A stretch of DNA of 7,453 bases from an uncultured Planctomycetales bacterium (GCA_937907525.1 CALCIB010000228.1:1-7453); one strand, 5' to 3'; positions 1 to 6,357 are shown, numbered from the stretch's first letter. A program made the numbers and translations. Notes: a model not told the origin generated them from the letters alone.

Positions 1-45
1 CCTCATCCGGCCCTTCGGGCCACCTTCCCCCGCGAGGGGGGAAGG
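1..45 (+). repeat. Bipartite palindromic intergenic repeat, copy 1
   Basis: The segment opens with CCTCATCC and then forms two consecutive hairpins. The first has stem GGCCC/GGGCC (9-13 with 17-21) and a TTC loop. The second has a 9-bp stem CCTTCCCCC/GGGGGAAGG (23-31 with 37-45) and a 5-nt loop. The same architecture recurs at 1748-1797 and, split by an insertion, at 1482-1684. Part of it recurs inverted at the right window edge. It lies just downstream of the minus-strand methyltransferase gene, so its transcript could act as a 3' structure or terminator; that role is inference. The 51 bases between the repeat and the gene hold nothing else I can name. Confidence 0.8.
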
Positions 46-96
46 CCGTTACGCCCATCGCGATACCCTTATGGGACATGCATCTGATCGGCCCTT

Positions 97-978
97 TCAA
101 GCGGGCGCGGCCTCGCGCGCCCGGCGGAGGGCGCGGACGAATTCCGGCGTCGCGCCGCAGCAGCCGCCGACGAACGCCGCGCCGGCCTCGACAAGCGCCG
201 GCAGGAACGCGGCGAACTCCTCGGGCGCGGTCGGATGGACGGCGCGACCGGCGCGGAACGTCGGCAGTCCGGCGTTGGGCTTGATCCAGACGCCGCGGCC
301 GGTCGCGGCTCGCAGGCGGCGGCAGATCGCGACGAACTCGGCCGGCCCGGCCCCGCAGTTGGTGCCGACGGTCGCCACCCCCTCCTCGGCCATCGCGCGG
401 GCGACGTCCTCCGGCGATGCGCCGTCGGCCGTTCTCGGCTCGCCCGAACTCGTATCGAAATAGAACGAGGCGACGACCGACAAGCCGGTCCCGATCGCCG
501 CGCGGACGGCCAGCCGAGCCTCACCGACGCCGCCGAACGTCTCCAGGACGATCCCGTCGACCCCGCCGTCGGCCAGCGCGCGAGCCTGAAGGGCGAAGGC
601 GTCCGAAACCCGCCGCGCGACTTCGGCCGTTCCGGCGTCCAACGCGCGGCCGAGCCCCGTCGGGCCGATCGAGCCGTAGACCAGCGTACCGCGCGAGGCG
701 GCCCGACGCGAAAGCTTCGCCCCTTCCTCGTTGATCCGACGCGCCCGGTCGGCCAGGCCGAACCGGGCCAGGGAGAGCGGGTTGGCCTGAAACGTGTTGG
801 CGAGGATCGCCTCCGCGCCGGCCTCGACGTAAGACCGGGCGACGGCCGCCACGTCGTCGGGCCGCGAGAGGTTCCAGGCGTCGGCCGATTCGCCGACGGC
901 CAGCCCCCGCCGCTGCAATTCGGTGGCCCAGCCGCCGTCGAGAATCATAACCCGCCGCGCGTCGTCGCGCCCGGTCAT
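97..978 (-). CDS. Homocysteine S-methyltransferase family protein
   Basis: This 293-residue protein looks like a single-domain, zinc-dependent homocysteine S-methyltransferase (MmuM/BHMT/MetH N-terminal type), a cytosolic TIM barrel that methylates homocysteine to methionine. Seen in the sequence: the N-terminal strand motif ILDGGWATELQRRG (about residues 12-25), NTF at 61-63, and the three expected zinc ligands, Cys208 in GTNCGAGP and Cys273-Cys274 in GGCCG. Length fits single-domain members (about 290-330). I start it at the ATG at 978 because this overlaps the upstream gene's stop as ATGA, implying translational coupling. An in-frame extension back to 1296 exists but is only the upstream gene read out of frame. 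A second ATG at 948, just before ILDGG, is possible. The methyl donor (S-methylmethionine, betaine or other) cannot be told from sequence alone. Confidence 0.9.
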   Translation of the reverse strand: MTGRDDARRVMILDGGWATELQRRGLAVGESADAWNLSRPDDVAAVARSYVEAGAEAILANTFQANPLSLARFGLADRARRINEEGAKLSRRAASRGTLVYGSIGPTGLGRALDAGTAEVARRVSDAFALQARALADGGVDGIVLETFGGVGEARLAVRAAIGTGLSVVASFYFDTSSGEPRTADGASPEDVARAMAEEGVATVGTNCGAGPAEFVAICRRLRAATGRGVWIKPNAGLPTFRAGRAVHPTAPEEFAAFLPALVEAGAAFVGGCCGATPEFVRALRRAREAAPA

Positions 979-1361
979 GGCGCGAGGTACGCGACGATCG
1001 CCGCGGCCATCGCGATCAACATCGACTGTGTGATGATCCGCCAGGAGGTCCGGCCGTCCAGTTCGCGCGATTCCTCGTCCTCGATCCGCTCGGTTCGGCC
1101 GGCCTCCTCGCCAAAGCCGGCGACCCCTCCCAGGCCGTAGTTGACGCAGAAGTTCCGGCGAGCCTGAAGAAACCCCAACGCCGCCATCAAGGCCGGGCCG
1201 CCGACCCAGAGCCGAACCGGCCGCGGCGCGTCCGCCCAGATGAAATACCCCCAAAGCGCCGCGCCGCCGACCAGCCCCGCCCAGCCGACGAGCCATCGCA
1301 GCCGGACCTCGGCGCGGCCAATGTTGCAGACGCCCGGAACGTACTGAGTCGGAGACGACAC
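975..1361 (-). CDS. Small three-helix membrane protein with YVPGVCNIG motif
   Basis: The predicted protein has 128 residues and unknown function. After a short N-terminus it has YVPGVCNIGRAE (about 7-18, Cys12). A hydrophobic helix follows (about 23-42), then a second (about 51-67), then FCVNYG (Cys72), a charged acidic loop rich in E and R, and a third hydrophobic helix at the C-terminus (about 110-127). From memory, short membrane proteins with a YVPGVCNIG start and an RxxFCxxYG element occur in several bacterial phyla, but I know no established function. I chose the GTG at 1361 because the frame upstream, to an ATG at 1502, is full of rare AGA/AGG/ATA codons and runs into repeat sequence. 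No good ribosome binding site precedes the GTG. Its stop overlaps the methyltransferase start (ATGA), so the two are very probably co-translated. Confidence 0.75.
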   Translation of the reverse strand: MSSPTQYVPGVCNIGRAEVRLRWLVGWAGLVGGAALWGYFIWADAPRPVRLWVGGPALMAALGFLQARRNFCVNYGLGGVAGFGEEAGRTERIEDEESRELDGRTSWRIITQSMLIAMAAAIVAYLAP

Positions 1362-1481
1362 GGGTTGGGAGTCCAAAACGACGTTGAAACGGTGGTTGCG
1401 GACGATTCTTGAGTCGCGGGGTCTTTCGAGCGCGACGCCATGTTGCCCTGTCGAAAACCTAAGTATCGGGCGATGATGAAC

Positions 1482-1684
1482 ATCCCTTCTCCCCTTGTGC
1501 AAGATTATTCGTGGGACTCGTAAATCGTTATGGTGCCGGGTGTTGTCGCAAATCAGCCCAAGGCCGCCCTAAGTCATTGGACGGTTGGGTGATCGGACGA
1601 GGCATCCGGGATCGTTCTTGGACTTACGTCACTCACGAATAATCTTGCCTTGTGGGAGAAGGTGGCCGAAGGCCGGATGAGGGG
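1482..1684 (-). repeat. Palindromic intergenic repeat, copy 2, split by an insertion
   Basis: Bases 1482-1499 and 1655-1684 together form one full repeat in reverse orientation. They are separated by the 148-bp insertion plus one copy of its target duplication. Joining the halves restores a sequence whose first 28 bases are identical to the reverse complement of the end of copy 3 (1797 downward). The rejoined outer stem is CCTTCTCCC/GGGAGAAGG. The inner hairpin is GGCC-GAA-GGCC (1664-1674), followed by GGATGAGGGG. Because copy 3 serves as an empty reference, the split is directly visible rather than assumed. Confidence 0.85.
1500..1647. mobile_element. MITE-like 148-bp non-coding insertion
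   Basis: The element starts with CAAGATTATTCGTG (1500-1513) and ends with its exact reverse complement (1634-1647). The match continues imperfectly inward, to about 22 of 27 bases without gaps (1500-1526 against 1621-1647). CCTTGTG occurs on both sides (1493-1499 and 1648-1654), as expected for a 7-bp target site duplication. The same bases can equally be read as 15-bp ends with a 5-bp CTTGT duplication. The interior is less GC-rich than the surroundings and encodes nothing plausible, so it would depend on a transposase supplied elsewhere. I cannot name the parent insertion-sequence family from these ends. The host site is a palindromic repeat between two divergent genes. Confidence 0.8.
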
Positions 1685-1747
1685 TCGACCGGCATCGCGT
1701 CTGGCGATCGACCCCGACTTTGAAGTCCGCGGCTTCCTGTCGCGCCA

Positions 1748-1797
1748 CCCCTCATCCGCCCCCGCGGGGCACCTTCTCCCACAAGGGGAGAAGGGAT
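1748..1797 (+). repeat. Palindromic intergenic repeat, copy 3
   Basis: This copy has the same order as copy 1: CCCCTCATCC, a hairpin GCCCC-CGC-GGGGC (1758-1770), then a 9-bp stem CCTTCTCCC/GGGAGAAGG (1772-1780 with 1786-1794) with loop ACAAG. It is inverted relative to copy 2. The outermost 18 bases of the pair (1482-1499 and 1780-1797) are exact reverse complements. Compared with copy 1, the stem differs by a compensated pair: C28-G40 there is T1777-A1789 here. The inner hairpin differs in sequence but still pairs. This favours a selected structure (REP-like element or RNA hairpin). Confidence 0.85.
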
Positions 1798-1895
1798 TAT
1801 GCACACTTGCTCTTGGTGGTTTTCGACAAAGCGCCATCGTATCGATACCGAGTCGAGCCCGCCGCGGCAAGTTTCGGCCCCGATGCTCCACGCGC

Positions 1896-1925
1896 TTGAC
1901 GCCCTCGCCTCCAGGCTTGTAGCAT
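1896..1925 (+). promoter_or_regulatory. Candidate sigma70-type promoter for leader ORF and SDR gene
   Basis: TTGACG (1896-1901) and TAGCAT (1920-1925) are separated by 18 bp. A start around 1932 would give a leader of about 25 nt before the ATG at 1957, which has AAGGA at a good distance. The match is by eye only. Confidence 0.45.
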
Positions 1926-1956
1926 CCGACGACTTTCACAGAACCAAGGAACGTCC

Positions 1957-2007
1957 ATGCGCATCCAGATCGACGGCCCCGGCCGGGAATCGAGCCCGAG
2001 GCCATGA
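1957..2007 (+). CDS. Possible 16-codon leader ORF coupled to the SDR gene
   Basis: ATG at 1957 opens a 16-residue frame, MRIQIDGPGRESSPRP, ending in TGA at 2005-2007. It has the best ribosome binding site in the area, AAGGA (1946-1950) six bases before the ATG, and lies just downstream of the candidate promoter. Its stop overlaps the SDR start codon as ATGA, the usual arrangement for translational coupling. The SDR ATG itself has only a GAGG two bases away, too close to work well, so ribosomes may reach the SDR by reinitiation. The peptide resembles nothing I know. It may be a coupling leader, the remnant of a lost gene, or chance. Confidence 0.35.
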   Translation: MRIQIDGPGRESSPRP

Positions 2008-2879
2008 CTTCACAAGCCTCCGTCTCCTCGATGCAAGGGAAAGTCGTCCTCATAACCGGGGCGACCGCCGGGATCGGCTACGTCGCCGCCCGAGAGTTGG
2101 CTCGCGCCGGCGCGCGGGTACTGCTTGGCGGACGTACTCGGCAATCGGCCGACGACGCGATCAGTCGCGTTCGCGACGAAGTTCCAAACGCCGATCTGGA
2201 ACCCCTCGCCGCCGACCTTTCGGCCCTGGCCGAGGTCCGGAAGCTGGCCGCGGACGTGGCGGCCACGACCGATCGCCTCGACGTCCTGGTCAACAACGCC
2301 GGCGGCATCTTCCTCGACCGGAGGGAGACCGTCGACGGGTTCGAGATCACCTTCGCGGTCAACCACCTGGCCCCGTTCCTGTTGACGAACCTGCTTCTGC
2401 CGCTTGCGCGGTCGACCCCCGCGGCGCGGATCGTCACCGTGGCCTCGGAGGCGCATCGGGGCGTGACGCTGGATTTCGACGATCTTGAGGGGAAACGGCG
2501 TTTCGGCGGTTGGCGGGCCTACCAGCGGTCGAAGCTCGCCAACGTCCTCTTCACCCGCGAGCTGGCCGGCCGGCTCAAGGGAGAGCCGATCACCGTCAAC
2601 TGCCTCCATCCCGGCTACGTGAACACGCGGTTCTTCCGCGACGCCACCTGGAAGGGGGCGGTCATGAGGGGCTTCGCGAACCTCTTCGCGATCACGCCGG
2701 AGCGGGGCGCGGAGACGACGGTCCACCTCGCGTCCTCGCCCGACGTCGCGGACGTCACCGGCGGGTACTTCGCGAAGTGCAGGCCCGCCGTCCCCTCGGC
2801 GGCGGCCAGGGACGACGCCGCGGCGCGACGGCTCTGGGACGTCAGCGCGGCGATGACCGGACTGAACGACGGCGGTTGA
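2004..2879 (+). CDS. SDR-family NAD(P)-dependent oxidoreductase
   Basis: This 291-residue cytosolic classical short-chain dehydrogenase/reductase resembles the retinol-dehydrogenase-like branch. Visible motifs: the cofactor-binding TGATAGIG (18-25), Asp71 in AADLS, NNAG (97-100), and a full catalytic tetrad of Asn120 (AVNHLAPF), Ser148 (VASEAHRG), Tyr173 and Lys177 (YQRSK), followed by HPGYVNT (202-208). GGRTR after the second strand (about 42-46) suggests preference for NADP(H), as in related enzymes; this is inference. Substrate is unknown: an alcohol or carbonyl compound. The C-terminus (GGYFAKCRPAVPS) matches the substrate-binding end of this branch. The start at 2004 is favoured by the ATGA overlap with the leader ORF; Met10 (2031), one residue before QGKVVLITG, is an alternative. 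Confidence 0.9.
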   Translation: MTSQASVSSMQGKVVLITGATAGIGYVAARELARAGARVLLGGRTRQSADDAISRVRDEVPNADLEPLAADLSALAEVRKLAADVAATTDRLDVLVNNAGGIFLDRRETVDGFEITFAVNHLAPFLLTNLLLPLARSTPAARIVTVASEAHRGVTLDFDDLEGKRRFGGWRAYQRSKLANVLFTRELAGRLKGEPITVNCLHPGYVNTRFFRDATWKGAVMRGFANLFAITPERGAETTVHLASSPDVADVTGGYFAKCRPAVPSAAARDDAAARRLWDVSAAMTGLNDGG

Positions 2880-2905
2880 CCCGTTCGACGACGCCTCCCT
2901 ATCAT
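2876..2905 (+). promoter_or_regulatory. Candidate promoter for the LarA-like gene
   Basis: TTGACC (2876-2881) overlaps the SDR stop codon, and TATCAT (2900-2905) follows after 18 bp. The LarA-like gene starts 69 bases further on. If real, it gives that gene independent transcription in addition to read-through from the SDR gene. The call is by eye. Confidence 0.4.
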
Positions 2906-2974
2906 TTCAGCAGGGATTCCAGGACCGCGGCGGCTCGCGCCGCGATCGAGCCCGTGGGACGAGGGCGAGACGGC

Positions 2975-4153
2975 GTGTCGCGATACGAGATCGAGTTCGG
3001 GTCGGAACGGGTGGCGGTCGATTTGGCCGACGAGGCGGAGGTCGAGGTCTTCTCGCCCCCCGCGGGCCTGGCGCCGGCCGCCGCGGAGGCGGCGCTGCGC
3101 GAGGCGCTGGAGAATCCGACCCATTATCCGCCCCTGCGCCAACACGTCGTGCCGGGCGACCGGGTCGCGATCGCCCTGGACCCGGACCTGCCCGCGCCTC
3201 GGGCGATTCTCGACGTGGTGACGGACGTCCTGGAATCGGCCGGCGTCGAGCCCGAGGCGATCACGATCGTCGAGGCCGCGCGGCGCGACTCCCCCTCGGT
3301 CTCCGGCGACCGCGGCGAGGTCGCCGAGGTCCACGACCCCTCCAACCCCGAGCGGTTGGCCTACCTCGCGACGACCGCGGCGGGGAGCCGCGTCTATCTC
3401 AATCGCACCCTGATCGACGCCGACGTGGTGGTCCCGGTAGGGCTGCTGCGTCGCGACCCGATCGCCGGCGCGCATGGGCCCTGGAGCGTCCTGTTTCCAG
3501 GGTTGAGCGACGCGGCGACCCGCGAGGCGCGACGGCGGGCGCGCGAGGCCGAGACCGACGCCGAGGCGTTCGAGGTCGGCGGGCTGCTGGGCTCGCGATT
3601 CCAGGTGGGGGTCGTCGCCGGCGCGGGAGGGCCCGCCGGGTTCGTCGCCGGGCTCGCCGAGAGCGTGCGCGACGCGGGCCTCGCGGCGGTCGAGCGCGCC
3701 TGGGGGTTCCATCCCCGAGAGCGAGCCGAGACCGTGGTGGTCGGCGTCGGCGACGCCGAGTCCCCCGGCGGGCTCGCCGAGTTGACGGCCGCGCTTTCGG
3801 TCGCGACCAAGCTAGTCCGTCGCGGCGGTCGGATCGTCGCGTTTTCAAGGGTCGCGGGCGAGTTCGGGCCGGCCCTCGCCCGGCTGGCCGCCGCCGGCGA
3901 GGAGGGACGGTCGCGACGGCTCCCGCGCGGCCGCGAGGCCGACGAGGACCACCCGCTCGCGCTGGGCCTGCTGGCCGCGCTCGACTGGGCCGACGTCTAC
4001 GTCCTGAGCCGCCTGGATCCCGACGGCGTGGAGGGGCTCGGCCTGGTCCCGTTCGAGCGTCCCGAGGAAGGGGCCCGGCTCGCCGCGCGCTCGCGGTCGT
4101 GCCTGCTGGTCGGCCGCGCCGAACGGGTCCGAGCCCAGGCCGCCGACGATTAG
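2975..4153 (+). CDS. LarA-like (DUF2088) protein, probably not a lactate racemase
   Basis: The 392-residue protein has the layout of the nickel-dependent lactate racemase LarA family (about 420-430 residues). It has the N-terminal element ALENPTHYPPLRQHVVPGDRVAIALD (about 44-69), a helix LDVVTDVLESAGVEPEAITIVEAA, then NRTLIDADVVVPVGLL (143-158), PGLSD (175-179) and a C-terminal half. In Lactobacillus LarA the Ni-pincer cofactor is held by Lys184 in a GGRK motif and by His108, His174 and His200, with Asp72 and Arg75 nearby. Here the GGRK position reads GPWS (168-171), the DxTR region reads DPDLP, and the first histidine site reads AARRDS. So the usual racemase chemistry appears lost or altered. 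I chose GTG at 2975 because GAGGG lies nine bases upstream and the family N-terminus begins there. No larB, larC or larE is present in the window. Confidence 0.8.
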   Translation: MSRYEIEFGSERVAVDLADEAEVEVFSPPAGLAPAAAEAALREALENPTHYPPLRQHVVPGDRVAIALDPDLPAPRAILDVVTDVLESAGVEPEAITIVEAARRDSPSVSGDRGEVAEVHDPSNPERLAYLATTAAGSRVYLNRTLIDADVVVPVGLLRRDPIAGAHGPWSVLFPGLSDAATREARRRAREAETDAEAFEVGGLLGSRFQVGVVAGAGGPAGFVAGLAESVRDAGLAAVERAWGFHPRERAETVVVGVGDAESPGGLAELTAALSVATKLVRRGGRIVAFSRVAGEFGPALARLAAAGEEGRSRRLPRGREADEDHPLALGLLAALDWADVYVLSRLDPDGVEGLGLVPFERPEEGARLAARSRSCLLVGRAERVRAQAADD

Positions 4154-4172
4154 ACCGATTACGCGGTCGACC

Positions 4173-4201
4173 TTGCCCGGATCCACCGACGGGGCTAAGA
4201 T
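4173..4201 (+). promoter_or_regulatory. Candidate promoter for the tail-specific protease gene
   Basis: TTGCCC (4173-4178) and TAAGAT (4196-4201) are 17 bp apart in the 111-base gap before the protease. This leaves a leader of about 55-60 nt. AGGGA (4251-4255), nine bases before the ATG, is the likely ribosome binding site. The call is by eye. Confidence 0.4.
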
Positions 4202-4264
4202 TGGCTTGACGGTCGGGGTCTCCCCCGTTCCTCGTTCGGGTCTGGCTTTCAGGGACACATCTCC

Positions 4265-6328
4265 ATGCCCCGACTTGCATTACGTCCGCTCTCACTCATC
4301 GCGATCCTGTTCTTGATGGCCGCGATCGTGGGGGCCCAGGCCCCCGCGCCGACCGGCGAGGAGCAGGAGATCGCCCGCACCGTGGTCACGCTCCTGGAGC
4401 GGGGCCACATGGCCCACCCCGTCATCGACGACGAGATCGCGGCCAAGTGGTGCGACAACTTCCTCAAGGACCTCGACCCCCAGAAGTACTACTTCCTCAA
4501 GTCCGACGTCGAGGAGTTCCGCAAGGAGGCGACCGACCTGGACGACCAGATCCGTCGCGGCGACGTCGGCTTCTCCCGCAAGGTCTTCGAACGCTTCCTC
4601 GCCCGCCAGGACGAACGGTACAAGACGGTCATGGACCTGCTCTCCAGGCCGTTCGACTTCGACAGGGACGAATACGTCGTCGACGACCCCGACCTGCTCG
4701 ACTACCCCGAGACCAAGGCCGAGGCCGACGAGCGCTGGCGGAAGAAGCTGAAGCTGGAACAACTCGGCTTCCGGATGGACGACTCGCTGAAGCCGGAGGA
4801 GATCGTCCACAAGCTCCAGGTCCGCTACCGCGACCGCAACCGGATCTTCCATCAACTCGATTCGGGGGATCTGCTTGAGATCTACCTGTCGAGCCTGACC
4901 CGGACCTTCGACCCCCACTCGTCCTACCTGGGCCCCAAGACCCTGGAGGACCTGCTCAACCAGTCGCTCCACCTGTCGCTTGAGGGGATCGGCGCGTCGC
5001 TGGGGAGCGAGGACGGCTACGCCGTGGTCAAGGAGATCGTCCCCAACGGCCCCGCCGACAAGGACGGCCGGCTCCAGCCCGACGACAAGATCATCGGCAT
5101 CCGCAACGACGACGGCTCCGAGACCAGCCTGGTCGAGAAGAAGCTCGCCGACGTGGTCCGCTACATCCGCGGCCCCAGCGACACCGTCGTCAAGCTGATC
5201 GTCCAGACCGGCGACTCCAAGGAGTTGAAGGAGTACGCCATCACCCGCGGCAAGGTCGAGCTGACCGAACAGCACGCCAAGGGGAAGGTGCTCCGGATCA
5301 AGGCCGAGGGCCGCGAGGTCAAGGTCGGCGTCATCAACCTGCCCGCCTTCTACGGCGACACCATGGCCATCGTCCGCGGCGACCCCAACGCCGTCTCCGC
5401 CACCATCGACTGCAGGCGGCTGCTCGACGAGTTCAAGGCCGAAGGCGTCGAGGCGGTGATCGTGGACCTGCGCGACAACGGCGGCGGCCTGTTGGAGGAG
5501 GCCAAGACCCTCTCCGGGCTGTTCATCGACACCGGCCCGGTCGTCCAGGTGAAAGACGCCGTCGGCGTCAAGCCCCTGCGCGACGACGACGAGGGGACGG
5601 CCTGGGACGGCCCGTTGGTGGTCCTGATCAACAAGTCCAGCGCCAGCGCGTCGGAGATCTTCACCGGCGTCATCGCCGATTACGGCCGCGGCCTGATCAT
5701 CGGCGACGCCAGCACCTTCGGCAAGGGGACGGTGCAGAGCATCGTCGAGATCGGCGACAAGCTGCGCCGCGGGCCGGAACGGCTGAAGCTCGGGGCCTTG
5801 AAGCTCACCATCCAGCAGTTCTTCCGGGCCAACGGCGACAGCACCCAGATCCACGGCGTCGCCCCCCACGTCCATCTCCCCTCCCTGCGCGACTCGATGG
5901 ACTACAGCGAGGAGAAGATGGACAACGCCCTCAAGTTCCAGAAGGTCGCCCCCCTGACCCACGAGGAGTGGAACCGCACCCCCGAGGACCTGGTCGCCGC
6001 GCTCAACGCCCGCTCCGCCGAGCGCCGCAAGGACGACCCCGGCTTCCAGAAGCTGGAGGGGCGGATCAAGCAGTACCTCGCCCGCAAGGCCAAGCACCAG
6101 ATCCCGCTTGAGGAGGCCAAGTTCAAGGCCGAGTTCATCCCCGACGACGAGGAGAAGGCCGCCGAGGAGAAGGAGAAGAAGGACAAGCTCGCCAAGAAGA
6201 AGTACAGCGAGCGCGAGGTCTGGTCCTCCGACTTCTACAACGACGAGATCCTCCGCGTCGTCGGCGACTACCTGACGCTCGGCTCCAAGGTCCTCGCCGC
6301 CGGCCCCGTCGCCGCGGCCGACGAGTGA
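4265..6328 (+). CDS. prc: Tail-specific (C-terminal processing) protease, S41 family
   Basis: This 687-residue exported serine protease matches Prc/Tsp, which degrades or trims periplasmic proteins from their C-termini; E. coli Prc has 682 residues. The N-terminus is a signal peptide (basic MPRLALR, hydrophobic core 9-22, probable cleavage near VGA-QA or AQA-PA), so it acts outside the inner membrane. The order is Prc N-terminal helical domain (about 30-230), PDZ domain (about 236-316, with EGIGASLG), S41 catalytic core (about 350-540), and a C-terminal Prc-type domain with a Lys/Glu-rich stretch (about 625-650). Catalytic residues are visible: Ser461 in SSASASEIF, Lys487 in STFGKGTVQ, and Gln491. 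NGGG (405-408) is the usual oxyanion-region motif. It has its own candidate promoter and ends at a strong hairpin, so it is probably transcribed alone. No NlpI-like adaptor gene is nearby. Confidence 0.95.
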   Translation: MPRLALRPLSLIAILFLMAAIVGAQAPAPTGEEQEIARTVVTLLERGHMAHPVIDDEIAAKWCDNFLKDLDPQKYYFLKSDVEEFRKEATDLDDQIRRGDVGFSRKVFERFLARQDERYKTVMDLLSRPFDFDRDEYVVDDPDLLDYPETKAEADERWRKKLKLEQLGFRMDDSLKPEEIVHKLQVRYRDRNRIFHQLDSGDLLEIYLSSLTRTFDPHSSYLGPKTLEDLLNQSLHLSLEGIGASLGSEDGYAVVKEIVPNGPADKDGRLQPDDKIIGIRNDDGSETSLVEKKLADVVRYIRGPSDTVVKLIVQTGDSKELKEYAITRGKVELTEQHAKGKVLRIKAEGREVKVGVINLPAFYGDTMAIVRGDPNAVSATIDCRRLLDEFKAEGVEAVIVDLRDNGGGLLEEAKTLSGLFIDTGPVVQVKDAVGVKPLRDDDEGTAWDGPLVVLINKSSASASEIFTGVIADYGRGLIIGDASTFGKGTVQSIVEIGDKLRRGPERLKLGALKLTIQQFFRANGDSTQIHGVAPHVHLPSLRDSMDYSEEKMDNALKFQKVAPLTHEEWNRTPEDLVAALNARSAERRKDDPGFQKLEGRIKQYLARKAKHQIPLEEAKFKAEFIPDDEEKAAEEKEKKDKLAKKKYSEREVWSSDFYNDEILRVVGDYLTLGSKVLAAGPVAAADE

Positions 6329-6357
6329 GCGAACCGAACGGTCGTCTTGAAACCTCG

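Larger units (their letters stand above)
1362..1956. other. Divergent intergenic region with repeats and an insertion
   Basis: This 595-bp stretch lies between the minus-strand membrane-protein gene and the plus-strand leader ORF/SDR gene. It should contain the start signals of both transcripts. It holds an interrupted palindromic repeat (1482-1684), a MITE-like insertion (1500-1647), a second repeat copy in opposite orientation (1748-1797) and a candidate promoter (1896-1925). Open frames crossing it (for example minus 1574-2053, or plus 1650-1922) run through the repeats, have poor codon use and resemble no family, so I do not call genes. I found no convincing minus-strand promoter and no recognisable SAM-type riboswitch in 1362-1480 ahead of the methyltransferase operon. 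Confidence 0.7.

Noticed and set aside
979..1296. 106-residue N-terminal extension of the methyltransferase
   Set aside because: This part is the coupled membrane-protein gene read in another frame. It is rich in Arg and Gly with no domain, and the family start motif lies after the ATG at 978.
1362..1500. SAM-responsive riboswitch ahead of the methyltransferase operon
   Set aside because: I could not assemble the conserved helices or core bases of any SAM riboswitch class on the minus strand. A covariance-model scan would settle it.
1482..1797. CRISPR-like array
   Set aside because: Only two repeat copies are present and they are inverted, not direct. There is no regular spacer and no cas gene.
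1574..2053. 159-codon minus-strand frame across the intergenic repeats
   Set aside because: It reads through the MITE end and both repeat copies, has atypical codon use and shows no family resemblance.
2510..2974. Upstream extension of the LarA-like frame into the SDR gene
   Set aside because: It overlaps the well-supported SDR coding sequence out of frame, and the GTG at 2975 has a proper ribosome site and matches the family N-terminus.
4292..6097. 601-codon open frame antisense to the protease gene
   Set aside because: It is a mirror of the GC-rich codon pattern of the protease on the other strand. Its product is a Leu/Val/Asp/Gly-rich low-complexity sequence with no recognisable domain, while the plus-strand protein has complete catalytic motifs.
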